Source: an uncultured Prevotellaceae bacterium
GTDB lineage: Bacteria > Bacteroidota > Bacteroidia > Bacteroidales > Bacteroidaceae
Reading direction: 5' to 3'
NCBI GenBank assembly: GCA_902778535.1
Contig: CACYYG010000034.1
Coordinates: 1-64,000, forward strand
Length of the DNA stretch: 64,000 nt
The notes under the pieces were generated by a model. The model did no database searches. It was not told the origin of the DNA and saw only the letters and a program-made list of their open reading frames with translations. Both the position numbers and the translations under genes were made by a program. This document shows, piece after piece, positions 51,926-60,717 of the stretch. The first letter of the stretch is position 1. Each line of letters begins with the position of its first letter.

Positions 51926-52133
51926 GCCAGAAACGAAAACAGCTGCAAGCGGCTGTTAATCAACAAGATAGCAAACCCCTCCATTTTTGTCTTATTTTCG
52001 TCCTTCGAAGCACTTGCTGAATTCTGAGCGATTCTCGTTGTCCTATCTTTTTACTTTTGTAAAGATTCATGACAATAAGCCCAAGTCCCTTTTCGTCTGT
52101 CAAAAGAAAATGCCGTTAAGATATTTCAAAATA

Positions 52134-52166
52134 TTTGGCAAAATTCAAAAAAGATGGTTATATTTG
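52134..52166 (+). promoter_or_regulatory. Promoter of the LRR gene
   Basis: TTTG at 52134-52137 and TATATTTG at 52159-52166 with 21-bp spacing; the ATG follows after 36 nt. Confidence 0.65.
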
Positions 52167-52202
52167 CACTAAAAAAAGAGACGAATTAGAGTTACAAAGA
52201 AT

Positions 52203-53453
52203 ATGAGAATTCCTATTAAACCTTTATATTACAATATTGAACTAATCTTGTCTGATGACGGCCTCACGCTTACTGGCACTTCAGGGTTGGCATCAAGCCA
52301 TTTAGGCAGGATAGTCATTCCCGATGGCATAGAAAGTATACGTAAAGACACATTCAAAGGGTGTATTAACTTGACCGAGATTCACTTGCCAGCCAGTGTG
52401 GCTGACATAGAACCGGAGACATTTGACGGATGTATTTCTCTTACCAGTATCGATGTGTCTGATGACAATAAACACTATATGTCTGAGGAAGGAATATTGT
52501 ATGACCGCAGGCAACAGTCTGTCGTGAGGACGCCCATTGCAAAAGCCATATCGGAAATCCGCCTGCCAGATAGCGTGAGAAGAATCGGCCCCTGCGCTTT
52601 TAAAAAATGCAAGAACCTGAAGGAGGTCATCATCTCACCACTCTTGGCAGAAATAGGTGATGAGGCTTTCTATAATTGCCCGTCACTTGTGAGTATAAGA
52701 ACATCGGATGATGTCGCTTCAGGTAGTGGCATACACTTTCCTCCTGATATAAAGAGAATCGGCGCTTCTTCATTCTACGGCTGCACTGCCATTGACGACA
52801 TCCATTTGCCATCATCCATTGAAGAATATGGATATAGTGTTTTTGAGGAATGTCGAAACCTGAAAAGCATCACTATCCCTACAGGATGCAGGGAAATTGC
52901 CAGCTCCATGTTCAGCTGGTGCAAGAATCTCGAAGAGGTGAACATCCAGGACAGTGTCGTCTGTATTGGCCCATGGTCTTTCCTGGGCTGCCTGCATCTG
53001 ACAAAGATTGACATTCCGCCCACCGTGACGAAATTAGGCTACGGGGCATTCCGCGACTGCCGCCGCTTGGGCAACCTGCGCTTGCCCGACGGCCTTACCG
53101 AAATAGAGGGAGAGCTGTTCAACAGTTGCGACGGCATCACACGTATCGTCATTCCTGAAGGAGTACGCGAGGTGGGTGACAGCGCCATCAGACTATGCAA
53201 ATCGCTAGAGTTCTTGTCATTGCCGAGCACTCTTGAGGAGATTTCTTTTGGCGGCTTCGGACAATGTCATCAGCTCCGACTTGTGCAATGCCATTCCAAA
53301 AATCCCGATAGCATTTCCATGTCTAAAAGCGCATTCTTGGACATGGATTTAAGGCGTTGCACACTACAAGTGCCCAAAGGAATGGAACAGGTGTATCGCG
53401 ACCATTTCGTGTTCGGCCTTTTCGGCTTGATTGAAGGTAACCTGGATGATTGA
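52203..53453 (+). CDS. BspA-like leucine-rich repeat protein
   Basis: A 416-residue protein built from about 12 BspA-type (LRR_5) repeats of 22-24 residues with the pattern I--SAF--C--L--I-LP-S (for example IGPCAFKKCKNLKEVIISP, IGASSFYGCTAIDDIHLPS). BspA proteins usually sit on the surface and bind host proteins, but this one has no visible signal peptide, no T9SS tail and no membrane anchor, so it may be cytoplasmic. The first half is AT-richer than the second. It is monocistronic with its own promoter. Confidence 0.85.
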   Translation: MRIPIKPLYYNIELILSDDGLTLTGTSGLASSHLGRIVIPDGIESIRKDTFKGCINLTEIHLPASVADIEPETFDGCISLTSIDVSDDNKHYMSEEGILYDRRQQSVVRTPIAKAISEIRLPDSVRRIGPCAFKKCKNLKEVIISPLLAEIGDEAFYNCPSLVSIRTSDDVASGSGIHFPPDIKRIGASSFYGCTAIDDIHLPSSIEEYGYSVFEECRNLKSITIPTGCREIASSMFSWCKNLEEVNIQDSVVCIGPWSFLGCLHLTKIDIPPTVTKLGYGAFRDCRRLGNLRLPDGLTEIEGELFNSCDGITRIVIPEGVREVGDSAIRLCKSLEFLSLPSTLEEISFGGFGQCHQLRLVQCHSKNPDSISMSKSAFLDMDLRRCTLQVPKGMEQVYRDHFVFGLFGLIEGNLDD

Positions 53454-53617
53454 ATGTAAATAGGAATCGGCAAAACATGGGCAGCGATGAACGGCTTCTA
53501 ACCCGTCATCGCAAAGGTAGTGAATTGTTTTGGAACTGACAAGAAAAGAAAAAGGAGGGGAAATGTTTGGAGGAATGGGAAGATTGTTGTAATTTTACGC
53601 CCAAAACCGATAATAAG

Positions 53618-55264
53618 ATGAACAACATTGTAAAAATGATGGTTGCAGCTGTCTGCTGCACAGCAATGGCCACGTCGTGCGCCACAAAGACAAGTGAAAT
53701 GAACCAGAGTGAACTAACAACGCCAGGCAACCCCTACATGCCGCTGTGGGAGCATATTCCCGACGGCGAGCCCTACGTGTTTGAAGACCCCGATCAGCCC
53801 GGCAAGTACCGTGTCTATGTCTATGGCTCACACGACGACCTCATTACCGAATACTGCGGTCGCGATCAAGTGGTGTGGTCGGCCTCGGTCGACAGCCTGA
53901 ACAACTGGCGCTACGACGGCACCATCCTTGTGGTGGACAAAAACCGCGACGGCAAGTCCTTTGACAAGGCCGACGTGCTCTATGCTCCCGACGTGACTTA
54001 CGTCCCCTCCCCTTCGGGGAGGTCGGGAGGGGTCTATTATCTCTTCCCCAACGACCAGAGCTGGGGACGCAACGGACTGATAGCGAAGAGCGACCGTCCC
54101 GACGGGCCTTTCGTGGTGTGCAACTGGAGCAAGGAGAATCCTGATCAGGCAGACGGTGTGCTGCAGTTCGACCCCGCTGTGTTTGTCGACGACGACGGTC
54201 GCGTTTACGGCTACTGGGGCTTCGAGCGCTCGATGGCTGCCGAGCTCGACCCTCAGACGATGGCTACCGTCAAGCCTGGAACCGAGGTGGTGGAGGACAT
54301 GATTTCGGGCCGCAATCAGGAAGGCCGCTTCAAGTTCTTCGAGGCCAGCAGCATCCGCAAAATCAAGGACAAGTATGTCTTCATCTACAGCCGCTTCACC
54401 GAGGAGGGCGAGTTCGGCCTGCCCTCATCGAACTATACCCTGGCCTACGCCTATAGCGACCACCCGCTCGGCCCTTGGACCTACGGCGGCACCATCATCG
54501 ACGGACGCGGACGCGAAATCAATGAGCAGGGTGACACCATCGCTTCAGCTGTGCCCGACGGCAACACGCACGGCTCCATCTGCGAAATCAACGGACAGTG
54601 GTATGTGTTCTATCATCGCCAGACCGGCACCAACGAGTATGCCCGTCAGGCAATGGTGGCTCCCATCGAGGTGAAAGTGGAAGAGGGCGAAGGCGGCAAG
54701 GTGGAGATCAGCGAAGGCGAGTACAACTCGTGCGGCTTCTCGCTGCAGGGCCTCAACCCCTTTGAGCGCCACTCGGCCGGCATCGCCTGCTGGACCACGG
54801 GTCCGAAGCCGGCTGTTCACGAATGGCCCAACAACACATTCTACGGCTCGTATGTTGCTGCTACCTACGGCACCGATGACCGTTTTGAAGCGCCTTACGA
54901 CCTGCGCAACAACACCAATCCTGTAGTGAACAATACCAACGGTTCCATCGTGGGCTACAAGTATTTCCTCTTCGATGACGACAAGCTGACCGGCGATTTG
55001 GAGCTCCGTGTCACGCTCATTCCCGAGGGCGCCGACGGCACCATCGAGGTGTGGGCAGACCGCCCCTGGGCTTCGCAGGGTGGCAAGAAGATTGGCGCCA
55101 TCGAGCTGAAGGCCGACATGCCTCAGGAGTCCACCGAGCTGACCACCCCCATCGACAACGTCTCAGAGCTGAGCGGCAAGCACGCCATCTTCTTGAAGTT
55201 CTTTGCCAAGCAGGAGGGTGAAGAGAAGTCGCTCTGCACCCTTGAAAGTCTGGAGTTCAAATAA
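53618..55264 (+). CDS. Glycoside hydrolase family 43 protein, exported
   Basis: A 548-residue five-bladed beta-propeller hydrolase of GH43, plausibly an arabinofuranosidase or xylosidase. The signal sequence ends CTAMATSC, compatible with a lipoprotein. Catalytic candidates follow the family order: Asp in the N-terminal blade (APDVTYV, FDPAVFVDDDG) and the acid Glu in FKFFEASSIRK. A C-terminal beta-sandwich (about 400-548) resembles a carbohydrate-binding module. The loop YVPSPSGRSGGVYYL is coded by CCCTCCCCTTCGGGGAGG-type repeat DNA (54003-54032), an apparent in-frame insert. The start lies downstream of a weak promoter near 53587. It converges with the GH2 gene at a 1-nt gap. Confidence 0.87.
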   Translation: MNNIVKMMVAAVCCTAMATSCATKTSEMNQSELTTPGNPYMPLWEHIPDGEPYVFEDPDQPGKYRVYVYGSHDDLITEYCGRDQVVWSASVDSLNNWRYDGTILVVDKNRDGKSFDKADVLYAPDVTYVPSPSGRSGGVYYLFPNDQSWGRNGLIAKSDRPDGPFVVCNWSKENPDQADGVLQFDPAVFVDDDGRVYGYWGFERSMAAELDPQTMATVKPGTEVVEDMISGRNQEGRFKFFEASSIRKIKDKYVFIYSRFTEEGEFGLPSSNYTLAYAYSDHPLGPWTYGGTIIDGRGREINEQGDTIASAVPDGNTHGSICEINGQWYVFYHRQTGTNEYARQAMVAPIEVKVEEGEGGKVEISEGEYNSCGFSLQGLNPFERHSAGIACWTTGPKPAVHEWPNNTFYGSYVAATYGTDDRFEAPYDLRNNTNPVVNNTNGSIVGYKYFLFDDDKLTGDLELRVTLIPEGADGTIEVWADRPWASQGGKKIGAIELKADMPQESTELTTPIDNVSELSGKHAIFLKFFAKQEGEEKSLCTLESLEFK

Positions 55265-55265
55265 A

Positions 55266-57737
55266 TCAGAAATTGACTTGAGCGTCCTGCAGGTAGGGTG
55301 ATGTGGCACGAACAGTGACGGGCTGCCCATCCACGGGCTGAACATAGGCGACAAGGCGGCCGCCGTTGACACGCAGCTGCTGATTGGGCCAGTAAGCGGG
55401 AGCGCGGCGTGGAGCAGTGCTCCCGTTTGCATTTCCATTCTCCATTCCCAGCAGCCGACCTCCCTGCACGAAGAGCGTCACCATGTTGTCGGCGTCCTTT
55501 ACAAGATTGCCCTGTTCGTCGACGACTTCGACGAAGACGTGCATCCGTCCGTCGGTGGTCAAGCGCAATGCGGCGGGCCTGCCGGCAGTCTTCAACTCGT
55601 ATGCAGCGCCATTGTCGGCTTCACAACGTAATGTACCGGGCTGATAGTCGACATCGCAGTAGAGGATGCCAGTATCCTCGTGGCGCTGCATCGTCACGTC
55701 GAGTGGGAGGCCGTTGAGGAAAAGGCGTGCGCTGCCAGCGTTGGTGTAGCAGACCACGCGAACGCGGTCGCCCTCGTTATAGTTCCACGTGTCGGAGGCA
55801 TAGGGATGAGGGGGCTGGGAACGGCCTCCTCTTCGTCCTCCACGGGTGGCATTAGAGGCGGACCCTATCCTATAGCTACCGAGATAGCATACGGGCTGCT
55901 CGCTCCACAGCGAGGCACGATACCAGCCGAGTGGCTTGCGCTGTCCGGCCAGGTCGAGCAGTCCTGCGGTGCTGCCGCGGGCAGGCCAAGTGCCGCTCTC
56001 TCCTAAGTAGTCGATGCCCGTCCATAGGAACTGTCCGAAGATGAAGTCGCGGTCGGTGACGGCTTTCCATGCAGCCAGGTCGTGACGGTTCTCTGAGCCG
56101 TAGAGGATGCGCTGCGGATAGGTCTTGTGGTCTTGGTCGTAGCGGCTCTCGGTGTAGTTGTAGCCCACCACGTCGACCGCCTCGGGATAGGCCGTCTGGT
56201 TAGACATCACCACTCCTGCCAAAGCGCCCGTTGTAGGACGCGAGGAATCAATTTCTTTTACAATCTTTGCCAACCGCTGAGCGATGATGCCGATGCGCAT
56301 AGCGTCGGGCTGACCGGGCTTGTAGCCGCCGTACATAGGCTGTGTGAAGCCTGAGCCGCCGCCGTCGAGCACGGGATGCGTGTAAGGGTCATTGGGATAG
56401 TCGACCTCATTGCCGATAGACCATAGGAAGACGCTGGGATGGCAGCGGTCGCGGCGCACCATATCGGCTACGTCGCGGTCAATCCATTCCTCGAAATAAG
56501 TGTAGGTGCCCTCAAAGCCGGGACGTCCCTGATTCCATCCTTTCAGCCATTTACGCTTGGGAAACTCCCACTCGTCGCTGGCCTCGTCCATCACCAGCAT
56601 CCCCTCCTCGTCACAGATGTCGTAGAGGGCAGGCGCGTGGGGATTGTGGCTCATGCGCAGGGCATTGACGCCGATGGCTTTCAGCTCGCGCACGCGGCGG
56701 CGCCACACCTCAGCAGGCACGGCGGTACCCAAAACGCCGGCATCGTCGTGCACGCAGACGCCCTTCACCTTCATCCACTGCCCGTTAAGCGCAAAGCCTT
56801 TATCGGGCGAGAACTCCAGCGTGCGCAAACCTACTTTCACTGTCGATTCGTCGCCGTTGCTGAGTTTGGTGGTGAGCGTATATAAATAAGGATTATCGAG
56901 CGACCAGCGTTGCGGACGGTAGACGTTCAGCTTGACGGTCTTTTTCTCTTGCGTTCCGATAGCGGTCGTGTTCTTTGCTACGATGTTGCCGTCGGCATCG
57001 GAAAGCTCCACAACGGCCTTTAGCTGCAAAGCGCTCTTCTCGCTACGCTCGTCGGTGGTCTCGATGTCTACGTCAATGACGGCTTTGTTGTTGTTCATAC
57101 TGCTAAGACGGTATGCTGTTCCCCACAGGGCCAAGTGCACTTCGGGAGCTGTAACGAGCCACACATTGCGATAGATGCCCGAGCCAGTGTACCAGCGGCT
57201 ATCGGCCTCGGCCGAATGGTCGACGCGCACGGCCAGCACGTTCTGTCCGTCGGTGCGCAGATACGGTGTCAAATCATAGAGGAACGACGCGAATCCGCTG
57301 GGCCGCTTGCCCAACAGACGGCCGTTGAGGTAGACTTCGGAGTAGTTGTAGACACCCTCGAAGTAGACGAAAGTTTTAGCAGCTGATGAACCCGGTTTTT
57401 CACGGATTGTTTCATTATTGCGTGTTAGTCCGTGCTGATCCGCTGCTATTGTTTTTCTGTACCACGCCACTCCGCCTGGCAGATAGCCTTGACAGCTTCC
57501 TTTGTCGGGCGACATGGGCTGCTCCACGCTCCAGTCGTGCGGCAGGGTGACGCGGCGCCAGCGCGAGTCGTCGTAGTCGGGGTTTTTCATTTCGGGCGAT
57601 TCAGACACGTTCCAGGCGCTGTCAACAAGCAGAAAGCGCCAGTCGTCGTTCAGCAGCTGGGCATGGCCGAAGGAAACCTGTGCTGTGGCCTTTCCCATCA
57701 GAAAAACGAACATAGTCAGGGTTAATAGTCTTTTCAT
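55266..57737 (-). CDS. Beta-galactosidase-type glycoside hydrolase family 2, exported
   Basis: An 823-residue exported enzyme (signal peptide MKRLLTLTMFVFLMGKATAQ). It has the GH2 order: jelly-roll sugar-binding domain (VYFEGVYNYSEVYLNGRLLG), Ig-like domain, TIM barrel with the acid/base Glu in SIGNEVDY and a candidate nucleophile Glu in YGSENRHD, then C-terminal Ig-like domains. Residues about 95-120 (AADQHGLTRNNETIREKPGSS) interrupt the first domain and are coded by CACGGATT/CGTGCTGATCCG-like simple repeats, suggesting another in-frame insertion. The upstream in-frame ATG at 57926 is excluded by the promoter at 57776-57783. Confidence 0.9.
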   Translation of the reverse strand: MKRLLTLTMFVFLMGKATAQVSFGHAQLLNDDWRFLLVDSAWNVSESPEMKNPDYDDSRWRRVTLPHDWSVEQPMSPDKGSCQGYLPGGVAWYRKTIAADQHGLTRNNETIREKPGSSAAKTFVYFEGVYNYSEVYLNGRLLGKRPSGFASFLYDLTPYLRTDGQNVLAVRVDHSAEADSRWYTGSGIYRNVWLVTAPEVHLALWGTAYRLSSMNNNKAVIDVDIETTDERSEKSALQLKAVVELSDADGNIVAKNTTAIGTQEKKTVKLNVYRPQRWSLDNPYLYTLTTKLSNGDESTVKVGLRTLEFSPDKGFALNGQWMKVKGVCVHDDAGVLGTAVPAEVWRRRVRELKAIGVNALRMSHNPHAPALYDICDEEGMLVMDEASDEWEFPKRKWLKGWNQGRPGFEGTYTYFEEWIDRDVADMVRRDRCHPSVFLWSIGNEVDYPNDPYTHPVLDGGGSGFTQPMYGGYKPGQPDAMRIGIIAQRLAKIVKEIDSSRPTTGALAGVVMSNQTAYPEAVDVVGYNYTESRYDQDHKTYPQRILYGSENRHDLAAWKAVTDRDFIFGQFLWTGIDYLGESGTWPARGSTAGLLDLAGQRKPLGWYRASLWSEQPVCYLGSYRIGSASNATRGGRRGGRSQPPHPYASDTWNYNEGDRVRVVCYTNAGSARLFLNGLPLDVTMQRHEDTGILYCDVDYQPGTLRCEADNGAAYELKTAGRPAALRLTTDGRMHVFVEVVDEQGNLVKDADNMVTLFVQGGRLLGMENGNANGSTAPRRAPAYWPNQQLRVNGGRLVAYVQPVDGQPVTVRATSPYLQDAQVNF

Positions 57738-57775
57738 GTTGGTGAGGTTTTGTTTCAATAAAAACATTGTGGTTA

Positions 57776-57783
57776 CAAAGATA
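57776..57783 (-). promoter_or_regulatory. -7 element of the GH2 gene
   Basis: TATCTTTG on the minus strand, 38 nt before the ATG at 57737. Confidence 0.6.
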
Positions 57784-57875
57784 GTGCTTTTTCTGCATCC
57801 AAACAAACAATTTGTACGAAAAAAAATCAAATCGCGGCTGAAACAGCAAAAGTGTTTCAAAATATCTCGGTGCTT

Positions 57876-57948
57876 GAAACACTTTGTTTCGAGGCTAGAA
57901 ACACTTTGTTTCAAAGGCAGAAACAAAGTGTTTCAAAGGCAGAAACAC
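57876..57948. repeat. 22-bp-period palindrome array E (GAAACA type)
   Basis: Units of the form GAAACA-NNN-TGTTTC start at 57876, 57898, 57920 and (partial) 57942, exactly 22 bp apart, with 7-bp spacers (GAGGCTA, AAAGGCA). The sequence is unrelated to arrays A-D, but the architecture is the same. It lies between divergent GH2 and DUF3737 promoters. Confidence 0.9.
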
Positions 57949-58059
57949 TATTCAAAGCACAGGCCGGAAAAACCAAAGCTTTCGGACAAGTAGCTGAAGG
58001 CTTCGGACAAAAACGGAAAATAATCGGCATGTTTTATTGGACATTATCAAAAAAAACAG

Positions 58060-58067
58060 TACCTTTG
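58060..58067 (+). promoter_or_regulatory. -7 element of the DUF3737 gene
   Basis: TACCTTTG, 23 nt before the ATG at 58091. Confidence 0.65.
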
Positions 58068-58090
58068 CGGCTGAAACTTAAAAGCTGAAT

Positions 58091-58951
58091 ATGATAAACA
58101 AAACTATTAAGAATCAACACTTCGAAGGCGAGAGACCGCTATTCGAAAGTCACAATCTAAGACTGGAACAGGTGACGATTGGCGACGGCGAAAGTGCCGT
58201 GAAAGAGTGCTCAGACATTGAGGCCGAGGACTGCCACTTCTGGGGTAAGTACCCCTTCTGGCATGTACACGGCCTGAAGATTAACCGCTGCCAGTTCGAC
58301 GCCGGCGCGCGCTCGGCCCTCTGGTACACCGACCATCTGGAAATGAAAAATACGCGCATCGACGCTCCGAAGATGTTCCGTGAGGCACACGACCTGTACT
58401 TGGAGAACGTGGTCATCAACGACGCCGACGAGGTATTCTGGCGCTGTAGCAACATCAAGGCGTGGAACCTGGAGCTGCACGACGGCACCTATCCTTTCAT
58501 GTTCTGCGAGAATGTCAGCATCAATGGCCTGAAGAGCGACTCGAAGTACGTCTTCCAGTATTGCAAGAACGTGGAGATACAGAACGCCCACATCGTCACG
58601 AAGGACTCGTTCTGGGAGTGCGAGAATGTCACAATCGTCAACAGTATCCTCGACGGCGAGTATCTGGCGTGGCACTCGAAGCATGTGCGGCTCATCAACT
58701 GCCATCTGGCAGGCGAGCAGCTGCTTTGCTATGCCCATCACCTGGAACTGGAGAACTGTACCTTTGACAAGGCCTGCGACCGCGTGTTCGAATACAGCGA
58801 GGTGAATGCCGACATCCGCGGACATATTGAGAACATCAAGAATCCGACAAGCGGATACATCACTGCCGACAGCATCGGCAGCATCACTATCGATGAATAC
58901 GTAAGGCAGCCGGCCAATTGCGTCATTGACATCAAGGGGGAGTGGCGATAA
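58091..58951 (+). CDS. DUF3737 family protein (right-handed beta-helix-like)
   Basis: A 286-residue protein of the DUF3737 family. It consists of short beta strands repeating about every 20 residues with many Cys, His and Trp (ALWYTDHLEMKNTRI, VFWRCSNIKAWNLEL, SFWECENVTIVNSIL), as expected for a solenoid or parallel beta helix. No signal peptide. Function is unknown. The first octamer repeat of the following array begins inside its TAA stop codon. Confidence 0.85.
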   Translation: MINKTIKNQHFEGERPLFESHNLRLEQVTIGDGESAVKECSDIEAEDCHFWGKYPFWHVHGLKINRCQFDAGARSALWYTDHLEMKNTRIDAPKMFREAHDLYLENVVINDADEVFWRCSNIKAWNLELHDGTYPFMFCENVSINGLKSDSKYVFQYCKNVEIQNAHIVTKDSFWECENVTIVNSILDGEYLAWHSKHVRLINCHLAGEQLLCYAHHLELENCTFDKACDRVFEYSEVNADIRGHIENIKNPTSGYITADSIGSITIDEYVRQPANCVIDIKGEWR

Positions 58952-58989
58952 GACAACAAGACAACAAGACAATAAGACAATAAGACGAT
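58950..58989 (+). repeat. Left octamer array (5 units) at GxxExxY gene 2
   Basis: Five 8-bp units AAGACAAC, AAGACAAC, AAGACAAT, AAGACAAT, AAGACGAT. They are the inverted form of the 11-unit array at 59422-59508 and lie on the other side of the same gene. Confidence 0.95.
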
Positions 58990-59013
58990 AGGAGGTCATG
59001 CTGATATATTATT

Positions 59014-59415
59014 ATGGATATTGAGGAATTGATTGAGTTGATAAAGAACTGTGCCAAGGAGGTCAGAGCTTACCTTACGCCTGGGTTTGAAGAGAACGTT
59101 TATAAAAACGCGATGTATCTTGAACTGAAGGATCATGGGGTGGATGTAAAGACTGAAATACCCATCAAGGTAAGCTATAAAGGCCGTGAGGTAGGCCATT
59201 ATCGCGCTGACATGATTGTTGAGGACAAAGTCATCGTTGAGTTGAAGGCCATCAACACACTGACTGCTATACACGAAGTGCAGCTTGTGAACTATCTCAC
59301 AGCAACTGGCATCGATGATGGACTGCTCATCAATTTCGGTGGAGACCGAATACAAATCCAGCGTAAATATCGTCAGTATGAACGCCTCAAACTCAACAGA
59401 CAAACCATCAAATAA
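59014..59415 (+). CDS. GxxExxY protein (PD-(D/E)XK-like fold), second copy
   Basis: A 133-residue GxxExxY protein with GFEENVY (about residues 27-33) and the nuclease-like core YRADMIVEDKVIVELKA, then HEVQLVNYLTAT and GLLINFG. It belongs to the same family as the protein at 26012-26440 but is only distantly similar, so the two are not a recent duplication. AT-rich relative to neighbours. It is bracketed tightly by inverted octamer arrays, with no other gene inside. Function unknown. Confidence 0.85.
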   Translation: MDIEELIELIKNCAKEVRAYLTPGFEENVYKNAMYLELKDHGVDVKTEIPIKVSYKGREVGHYRADMIVEDKVIVELKAINTLTAIHEVQLVNYLTATGIDDGLLINFGGDRIQIQRKYRQYERLKLNRQTIK

Positions 59416-59421
59416 GTTCTA

Positions 59422-59508
59422 ATTGTCTTATTGTCTTGATGTCTTATTGTCTTATTGTCTTGATGTCTTATTGTCTTATTGTCTTGATGTCTTGATGTCT
59501 TGATGTCT
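59422..59508 (-). repeat. Right octamer array (11 units) at GxxExxY gene 2
   Basis: Eleven 8-bp units alternate ATTGTCTT and GATGTCTT; the last is missing one base. It starts 6 bp after the stop codon. The reverse complement AAGACAAT equals the left-array unit. Confidence 0.95.
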
Positions 59509-59526
59509 AAATATCAAAAAAAGGAG

Positions 59527-60693
59527 ATGGATTATAAATTTGATGTTTTTGTAGAAAGGCGCGGCACAGCCTGCGTAAAGTATGACGAGTCTCCTGTCGA
59601 GGATGTCATCCCGCTGTGGGTGGCCGACATGGACTTCAAGGCCGCGCCTGCCATCCAGGAGGCGGTGAGGCGACGTGCCGAGCACGGTGTGTTCGGATAT
59701 AGCATCGTAACTGACGAATACTACGATGCCGTCATCAACTGGTTCCAGCGTCGCCACGCATGGACCATCCGCCGTGAAGAGATACTCTACACCACGGGCG
59801 TCGTCCCGGCGATGAGCGTCGCCATCAAGGCGCTGACGATGCCGGGCGAAAAAGTGCTCATCCTCTCGCCTGACTACAACTGCTTCTTCTCCTCCATCCG
59901 TAATAACGGCTGCGAGGTGCTTGAATCCCCCCTCACTTGGAGAGAAACTTGTGGGTGGGCTGTAGACTTCGCCGACTTCGAGGCCAAATGCGCCGACGAG
60001 AAGACCACCGTCTTCCTGCTCTGCAACCCTCACAACCCCACAGGCCGCGTATGGACAAAGGACGAGCTGGAGCGCATGAACAACATCTGCATGAAACACG
60101 GCGTGAAGGTGGTCAGCGACGAGATTCATTGCGAGCTCATCATGCCCGGCCATACGTTCCAGCCCTTTGCTGCCGTCAGCGAGGCCTGCCGCATGAACAG
60201 CGTCATTTTGAACTCGCCCTCGAAGTCGTTTAACATCGCCGGACTGCAGACGGCCAACATCATCTGCGCCCAGCCCGAGTGGCGCCGTCGCCTCGACCGT
60301 GCCATCAACATCAACGAGGTGTGCGACCTCAATCCCTTCGGACCGGTTGCCCTCATCGCCGCCTACAACGAGAGCGAGGACTGGCTCGACGCCCTCAATC
60401 GCTATCTCTGGGACAACTACAAGGCACTCCGCGATTTCTTCGCAGAGAAACTGCCGCAGTGCCTCGTCACCCCGTTGGAGGGCACCTACCTCGTGTGGGT
60501 CGACGTCTCGGCTCTGACCGATTCTGTCGATGCGCTCTGCGACCGTCTGCTCACCGAGGGCCATGTCTGGGTGAATCCGGGCACGATGTACGGCCCTGAG
60601 ACGGGGCGCGGCTACATCCGCATCAACATCGCCTGCCCCCGCAGCCGACTCATAGAGGGCCTTTCGCGAATCCGTAAGGTGCTGGACAGATAA
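59527..60693 (+). CDS. MalY/PatB family C-S lyase (PLP-dependent)
   Basis: A 388-residue fold-type I PLP protein of the MalY/PatB group, which cleaves cystathionine-like C-S bonds. It has the family start KFDVFVERRGTACVKYD, PLWVADMDFKAAP, LCNPHNPTGRVW, and the Lys of LNSPSKSFNIAGLQ. I start at ATG 59527; the upstream ATG at 59503 lies within the octamer repeat. The segment LESPLTWRETCGWAVDF (59927-59959) is coded by CCCCCCTCA...GTGGGTGGG repeat-like DNA and may be an insert. Aminotransferase activity is an alternative. Confidence 0.88.
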   Translation: MDYKFDVFVERRGTACVKYDESPVEDVIPLWVADMDFKAAPAIQEAVRRRAEHGVFGYSIVTDEYYDAVINWFQRRHAWTIRREEILYTTGVVPAMSVAIKALTMPGEKVLILSPDYNCFFSSIRNNGCEVLESPLTWRETCGWAVDFADFEAKCADEKTTVFLLCNPHNPTGRVWTKDELERMNNICMKHGVKVVSDEIHCELIMPGHTFQPFAAVSEACRMNSVILNSPSKSFNIAGLQTANIICAQPEWRRRLDRAININEVCDLNPFGPVALIAAYNESEDWLDALNRYLWDNYKALRDFFAEKLPQCLVTPLEGTYLVWVDVSALTDSVDALCDRLLTEGHVWVNPGTMYGPETGRGYIRINIACPRSRLIEGLSRIRKVLDR

Positions 60694-60717
60694 AACAATA
60701 CAACTCTATTTATAGCT

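Noticed and set aside
51550..52020. 156-residue open frame before the LRR gene
   Set aside because: No promoter or family match; it runs through the palindromic repeat (51855-51925) and has a low-complexity Lys/Phe/Ser composition.
53505..53530. Minus-strand promoter (CAAAGGTA) between the LRR and GH43 genes
   Set aside because: It faces the 3' end of the LRR gene with no minus-strand gene downstream; probably a chance match or a remnant.
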